Source of the DNA: Novosphingobium sp.
Lineage (GTDB): Bacteria; Pseudomonadota; Alphaproteobacteria; Sphingomonadales; Sphingomonadaceae
Direction: 5' to 3'
Assembly (NCBI GenBank): GCA_028697875.1
Contig: JAQVEQ010000035.1
Location: 1 to 18,437 of the forward strand
Length of the DNA: 18,437 nt
The translations under genes and the position numbers were made by a program. The notes beneath the pieces were generated by a model. The model saw nothing but the letters and a program-made list of their open reading frames with translations, searched no databases and had not been told where the DNA came from. Each line of letters opens with the position of its first letter. Position 1 is the first letter of the stretch. Positions 14,745 through 18,437 of the stretch are shown in pieces.

Positions 14745-14996
14745 TCAGTCCGGCGCGTTCGGGCAGGTGTCGCGCTCCACGGCCCTCAGCGCCGACCATG
14801 CGCCGTAGCTGGCGACGCAGAACGGCACGCAATAAGTCAGCATGAGCTTGGCCCAATCGGGCCGCGCCCCGTCCCACAGGACGTCGCCCTGATTGATGAG
14901 GTTGAGCACGGTGCCCACCACCAGCGCGACGATCAGCGAACGGGTCAGGATCGGCGGGCGGAACACCGCCTGCAGGGCCGATCCGCCACCGCTCAC
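14745..14996 (-). CDS. nrtS: NrtS-type nitrate/nitrite transporter-like small membrane protein
   Basis: The 83-residue protein has two hydrophobic helices (about 18-36 and 50-68) with the family pattern VVGTVLNLINQGD (26-38) and LTYCVPFCVASYGA (53-66). These match the NrtS family, small proteins annotated as nitrate/nitrite transporters. It starts at GTG 14996, whose GTGA overlaps the TGA of nadB, so translation is coupled to nadB. No ATG is available near the family start, which supports the GTG. I see no nitrate assimilation genes nearby, so the transport role is by family only. It converges with the cyclase gene, 40 bp away. Confidence 0.8.
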   Translation of the reverse strand: MSGGGSALQAVFRPPILTRSLIVALVVGTVLNLINQGDVLWDGARPDWAKLMLTYCVPFCVASYGAWSALRAVERDTCPNAPD

Positions 14997-16588
14997 GGCA
15001 CCAGCACCGTATCGGCGGGCGGGTCGATCGTTCCGGGATAGTCGAGCGTGTAGTGCAACCCCCGGCTTTCGTGCCGCTTGAGCGCGGAGCGCACGATCAG
15101 TTCGGCGCATTCCAGCAGGTTGCGCAATTCGATCAGGTCGGTGCTGACGCGGAAATGGCCGTAATAGTCGCCGACTTCCTCCTGCAGCAGCTTGATCCGG
15201 TGGGCCGCGCGTTCCAGCCGCTTGGTCGTGCGCACGATGCCGACGTAGTTCCACATGAAGCGGCGGATCTCGGTCCAGTTCTGCTTGATGATGACTTCCT
15301 CGTCGGAATCGGTGACGCGGCTTTCGTCCCACGGGCGGACCGGCGGCGGGGTGTCGAACGTGTCCCACCGGGCAATGATGTCGCGCGCGGCGGCTTCGCC
15401 GAACACGAAGCATTCGAGCAGGCTGTTGGAAGCGAGGCGGTTGGCCCCGTGCAGCCCGCTCTCGGTGCATTCGCCCACGGCATAGAGGCCGGGCAGGTCG
15501 GTGCGCCCGGCCAGGTCGATCAGGATGCCGCCGCAGGTATAGTGCTGCGCCGGGACGACCGGGATCGGGCCCGTGGTCATGTCGATGCCGAGCCCGAGCA
15601 GCTTGTCGTAGATGGTCGGGAAATGCTCCTTCACGAAATCGGCCGGCATGTGGCTGATGTCGAGATGGACGTAATCGAGGCCGAAGCGCTTGATTTCCGC
15701 GTCGATCGCGCGGGCGACGATATCGCGCGGGGCGAGTTCCAGCCGCTCGTCGTAGAATTCCATGAAGCGCTTGCCGGTGCGCGGGTTGATCAGCCGCCCG
15801 CCTTCGCCGCGCACGGCCTCGGTGATGAGGAAGTTCTTGACCTCCAGGTTGTAGAGGCAGGTCGGGTGGAACTGCATCATTTCCATGTTGGAAACGCGCG
15901 CGCCCGCTCGCCAGGCCATGGCGATCCCGTCTCCGGTCGCGCCGCGCGGGGCGGTGGAGAAGAGATAGCAGCGCCCGGCCCCGCCGCTGGCCATGACCGT
16001 GGCGCGGGCGGTATGCGCCTCGACCCGGCCGGTCTCGGTATTGAGCGCATAGGCGCCCCACACCCGGCCCGAACCGGAATAGCGCAGTTCGTGCCGCCCG
16101 GTGATGAGATCGATGCAGGTCCGGTTCGGCAGCAGGGTGATATTGGGGTTTTCCTCCGCCGCCTTGAGCAGCGCGGCCTCCACCGCCCAGCCGGTCGCAT
16201 CGGCGACATGGACGATCCGGCGGTGCGAATGGCCGCCTTCTCGGGTGAGGTGGAGATTTTCGCCCTCGGTATTGAACGGCACGCCGAGATCGACCAGCCG
16301 CGCAATCGCATGGGGGGCGCTTTCGATCACGAATTCGACCGTTTCGCGCCGGTTGAGCCCGGCGCCCGCGACCATGGTGTCGCGAATATGGTTGTCGAAC
16401 GTGTCGCCGGCATCGAGCACTGCCGCGATCCCGCCCTGGGCCCAGGCAGTGGAGCCCGAATTGAGCGCGCCCTTGGCCAGCACCAGCACCTTGTGCTGTT
16501 CGGCCAAGGTCAGCGCGGCCGTCAGCCCGGCCGCGCCGGAACCGACTACCAGGACGTCGTACGCGGAATTGTAACTTTGCTGGCCCAT
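14993..16588 (-). CDS. nadB: L-aspartate oxidase
   Basis: NadB oxidises L-aspartate to iminoaspartate with FAD, the first step of de novo NAD synthesis. The 531-residue protein has the dinucleotide-binding GSGAAG (16-21) and the STAWAQGG segment. Catalytic residues align with E. coli E121, H244, R290 and H351 as E117 (TREGGHSHRR), H241 (MQFHPT), R288 (APRDIVAR) and H349 (AQHYTCGG). The C-terminal helical part (WNYVGIVRTTKRLERA) is complete. These positions separate it from succinate dehydrogenase flavoproteins. The start at 16588 is the ATG before the first beta strand, with GAGGG 11 nt upstream. nadA and nadC are not in the window. It overlaps nrtS by 4 bp and follows the ABC ATPase gene by 68 bp. 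Confidence 0.96.
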   Translation of the reverse strand: MGQQSYNSAYDVLVVGSGAAGLTAALTLAEQHKVLVLAKGALNSGSTAWAQGGIAAVLDAGDTFDNHIRDTMVAGAGLNRRETVEFVIESAPHAIARLVDLGVPFNTEGENLHLTREGGHSHRRIVHVADATGWAVEAALLKAAEENPNITLLPNRTCIDLITGRHELRYSGSGRVWGAYALNTETGRVEAHTARATVMASGGAGRCYLFSTAPRGATGDGIAMAWRAGARVSNMEMMQFHPTCLYNLEVKNFLITEAVRGEGGRLINPRTGKRFMEFYDERLELAPRDIVARAIDAEIKRFGLDYVHLDISHMPADFVKEHFPTIYDKLLGLGIDMTTGPIPVVPAQHYTCGGILIDLAGRTDLPGLYAVGECTESGLHGANRLASNSLLECFVFGEAAARDIIARWDTFDTPPPVRPWDESRVTDSDEEVIIKQNWTEIRRFMWNYVGIVRTTKRLERAAHRIKLLQEEVGDYYGHFRVSTDLIELRNLLECAELIVRSALKRHESRGLHYTLDYPGTIDPPADTVLVP

Positions 16589-16656
16589 GTCGTGTGCTGC
16601 CCTCTCGTCGTCCCGCTATGCCGGGCCGGGGCTGCGCCCGCAAGCGGGCAGACACA

Positions 16657-17613
16657 TCAGGCCGGGTCCGTCTCTTCCGCCTGCTTGCTGGTGAGCTGGA
16701 CGAACACATCCTCCAGGTCGGCCTCGCGGGTGGAAACGTCCTCGATCACGAAGCCCTGGTCCTGCACCAGGGCGAGGATCTGCCCGGCGTTCGTCTTGTC
16801 CTTGTCGTAAGTGATCTCGACCGTGCGCTCGTTGCGCTTGGCCGATTTCACGAAGGCCGGGTGGTAGGGCAGTTGGCCGATCTCGCGGTCGAGCGTGAGC
16901 ACCAGGATCTTCTCGCGCGTCATGTCGACCAGTTCGCGGGTCGGCTTGTTGGTAATCAGCTGGCCGTGGTTGATGATGGCGATGCGGTCGCACAGCTGTT
17001 CCGCCTCTTCGAGGTAGTGTGTGGTCAGCACCACCGTTACCCCTTCGCGGTTGAGTTCGCCGACCAGTTCCCACAGCTGGCGCCGCAGTTCCACATCGAC
17101 CCCGGCGGTCGGCTCGTCCAGCACCAGGATAGGCGGGGAATGGACCATGGCCTTGGCGATCAGCAGCCGCCGCTTCATGCCGCCCGACAGGCTGCGGGCA
17201 TAGGCGTCGCGCTTGTCGTCGAGATGGACCGCGCGCAGCAGTTCGTCCGAACGGCGCAGGGCCTTGGGGATGTTGTAGAGCCCGCCCTGGATCTCCAGCA
17301 CCTCGAACGGGGTGAAGAACGGGTCGAAGACGATTTCCTGCGGCACGATCCCGATGCTGGCCTTGGCGTTGCGCCGGTCGCGGTCGATGTCGTGGCCCCA
17401 GATCTCGGCCGTGCCGGACGTCTTGACGACAAGCCCGGCGAGAATGTTTATCAGTGTCGACTTGCCCGCGCCGTTGGGGCCGAGCAGACCGAACACTTCG
17501 CCTTGCGGCACGTCGAAGCTGACGCCTTTCAATGCCCGTTTGGGCGGGGCGTTGCCGCTCCCGGCATAAGTCTTGGCAAGGTCGCGGATCGAAATGGCGG
17601 CGGGCGTGGTCAT
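16657..17613 (-). CDS. ABC transporter ATP-binding protein
   Basis: The 318-residue protein is a single ABC ATPase. Walker A is GPNGAGKST (45-53), the Q-loop is Q92, the signature is LSGGM (142-146), Walker B is ILVLDEPT (162-169), and the switch histidine is H199. About 100 residues after the ATPase domain resemble the C-terminal extension of multidrug/polysaccharide-type exporters (YadG-like). A permease of the ABC-2 type is expected as partner but is not adjacent on either side. The ATG at 17613 (MTTPAAISIRDL) fits the domain start; an in-frame ATG at 17628 is possible. Neither has a strong ribosome-binding site. It lies 68 bp upstream of nadB on the same strand and diverges from the zinc-finger gene. 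Confidence 0.93.
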   Translation of the reverse strand: MTTPAAISIRDLAKTYAGSGNAPPKRALKGVSFDVPQGEVFGLLGPNGAGKSTLINILAGLVVKTSGTAEIWGHDIDRDRRNAKASIGIVPQEIVFDPFFTPFEVLEIQGGLYNIPKALRRSDELLRAVHLDDKRDAYARSLSGGMKRRLLIAKAMVHSPPILVLDEPTAGVDVELRRQLWELVGELNREGVTVVLTTHYLEEAEQLCDRIAIINHGQLITNKPTRELVDMTREKILVLTLDREIGQLPYHPAFVKSAKRNERTVEITYDKDKTNAGQILALVQDQGFVIEDVSTREADLEDVFVQLTSKQAEETDPA

Positions 17614-17759
17614 ACTGGCGCATTCCATGGGCCAGTCGCGGCGCGAGGTAAAGAGGGCAGGCGGCTTGCTGGCCAGCACGAAACCCCGCCCGAAGCCCCA
17701 GCCTGAAACCACGCCCGAAATCGTTGCGAATCCCTGTGCGAGGCGATAGGGCACCGGGC

Positions 17760-18047
17760 ATGAGCAAACCGTCCTATACGACCCCGGAAACGGTGCTGGT
17801 CGAAACGGCCCGCGTGTGCTGCGACGGCGCATCCGCCATTCGCGGCGGCGAGGGCTACCGCCCCTCCGCGCTTGGCCATCCGCGCGTCTGGCTCGAAATC
17901 GACGAGCATGGCTATGTCGATTGCGGCTATTGCGACCGGCGCTTCGTGCTGAAGGGCGGCCCGGCGGACGGCGTCGACCAGTCCACGCTGCCCGACATTT
18001 CGGAAGGCGCCTCCCCCGCTAAGGGCCCCGCTAAGGGGCCCTGGTAA
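17760..18047 (+). CDS. Small CHCC zinc-finger protein
   Basis: The 95-residue protein carries the CHCC zinc-binding pattern: C20/C21, H40 (LGHPRVWLEI), C55 and C58 (DCGYCDRRFV). This resembles the zinc-finger domain of the complex I accessory subunit NDUFS6, and small free-standing versions are common in alphaproteobacteria. The function of the bacterial form is not well established. The end contains a short direct repeat (AKGPAKGPW), encoded by CTAAGGG(G)CCC copies that also form a 7-bp hairpin (18023-18041) just before the stop. The ATG at 17760 fits the family start; an earlier in-frame ATG at 17724 adds no conserved sequence. tldD follows 55 bp later. Confidence 0.87.
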   Translation: MSKPSYTTPETVLVETARVCCDGASAIRGGEGYRPSALGHPRVWLEIDEHGYVDCGYCDRRFVLKGGPADGVDQSTLPDISEGASPAKGPAKGPW

Positions 18048-18067
18048 GGCGGCAGGCGCGCAGCGCC

Positions 18068-18096
18068 TTTCGCGCGGAGCGTCTTGCCCCTATATC
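18068..18096 (+). promoter_or_regulatory. Predicted tldD promoter, possibly giving a leaderless mRNA
   Basis: TTTCGC (18068-18073) and TATATC (18091-18096) are 17 bp apart, and the ATG follows 6 nt after TATATC. Spacing, -10 sequence and distance to the ATG are the same as at gyrB. The G run between TATATC and the ATG could be read as a ribosome-binding site only if transcription starts further upstream. Confidence 0.5.
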
Positions 18097-18102
18097 GGGG
18101 GT

Positions 18103-18437
18103 ATGAACCAGAACGATCCGCGCCACCTGCTCTATGCAGAAGGCAAGCTCACCCCGGAGGAAGCCCAGGCGATCGCCGCCGAAACCCTGCGCCAGTGCGA
18201 CGATGGCGAGCTGTTCCTCCAGTTCATCGCCAGCGAAAGCTTCACGTTCGATGACGGGCGGCTGAAAGGCGCCGACTATTCGCGCGATTCCGGCTTCGGC
18301 CTGCGCGGCATCTCGGGCGAGATGACCGGCTTCGCCCATGCCAACGAGATCAGCGGCGCGGCCATCCGCCGCGCGGGCGAGACGCTGCAATTGCTCGATC
18401 CGGCCAAGGGCCAGCCCGCCCCGCCGCCGCGCAAGAA
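18103..18437 (+). CDS. tldD: Metalloprotease TldD, N-terminal 111 residues (runs off right edge)
   Basis: TldD pairs with TldE (PmbA) to form a zinc metalloprotease that degrades or matures peptides. The visible start reads MNQNDPRHLLY, followed by the TldD segments GELFLQFIASESFTFDDG, a GFGLRGISGEMTGFAHANE block (residues about 66-84) and RRAGETL. The GFGLR-x-x-x-GE-x-x-GFAHA-x-E pattern is characteristic of the TldD N-terminal domain. The HExxxH metal site lies in the missing C-terminal part. The start is the only ATG before the conserved region and sits 6 nt after a promoter-like TATATC. Confidence 0.93.
   Translation, partial: MNQNDPRHLLYAEGKLTPEEAQAIAAETLRQCDDGELFLQFIASESFTFDDGRLKGADYSRDSGFGLRGISGEMTGFAHANEISGAAIRRAGETLQLLDPAKGQPAPPPRK

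Noticed and set aside
15053..16810. 585-codon plus-strand open frame
   Set aside because: It is antisense to nadB and part of the ABC ATPase gene, with no recognisable domain.
18023..18041. Hairpin GGGCCCC/GGGGCCC as terminator
   Set aside because: It lies inside the zinc-finger coding sequence before the stop codon and no T run follows.

Overview
The window is GC-rich chromosomal DNA from an alphaproteobacterium. Gene content and protein style (GyrB, class Ia NrdA/NrdB, NadB, a small CHCC zinc-finger protein, NrtS, TldD, DUF559 genes in palindromic repeats) fit Sphingomonadales, most likely an Erythrobacteraceae/Sphingomonadaceae member. This placement comes from recognising families; no database search was run. 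I see no rRNA, tRNA or CRISPR array.

Layout, left to right. (1) 1-2111, minus: the first 625 codons of gyrB run off the left edge. Upstream of gyrB is a 27-residue peptide gene with a near-perfect Shine-Dalgarno and its own terminator. (2) 2460-4793: polyphosphate kinase 2 and a small lipoprotein on plus, a 51-aa gene on minus, a two-helix DUF4870-like membrane protein on plus, and a 66-aa single-helix protein on minus. (3) 4852-7458, the accessory zone: a DUF559 endonuclease-like gene is bracketed by inverted copies of GC-rich palindromic repeats. A DUF1294 membrane protein follows, then a lower-GC restriction-modification pair (MT-A70 adenine methyltransferase and BglII-type endonuclease). 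(4) 7489-12860, all minus: nrdA, a cupin, an alpha/beta hydrolase, a PepSY-type membrane protein and nrdB. The two subunits of one ribonucleotide reductase are therefore separated by three unrelated genes. (5) 13320-14704, plus: a GlsB/YeaQ/YmgE-type membrane protein, a 15-bp tandem repeat, and a zinc-sensor (CZB) diguanylate cyclase. (6) 14745-17613, minus: an ABC-transporter ATPase, nadB and nrtS, the last two overlapping. (7) 17760-18437, plus: a CHCC zinc-finger protein and the start of tldD.

Themes. NrdA and NrdB together make deoxyribonucleotides. Neither has an ATP-cone, and nrdA has a good NrdR-type box over its predicted promoter, so control may be mainly transcriptional. The R-M pair is translationally coupled, and its predicted promoter carries AGATCT, the site of the endonuclease family's namesake, across the -10 element, which suggests methylation-based self-regulation. 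gyrB and tldD share the same promoter layout (TTTC.., 17 bp, TATATC, 6 nt, ATG), which predicts leaderless or almost leaderless mRNAs. The strongest candidate for an undescribed system is the repeat-DUF559-inverted repeat unit at 4852-5566.
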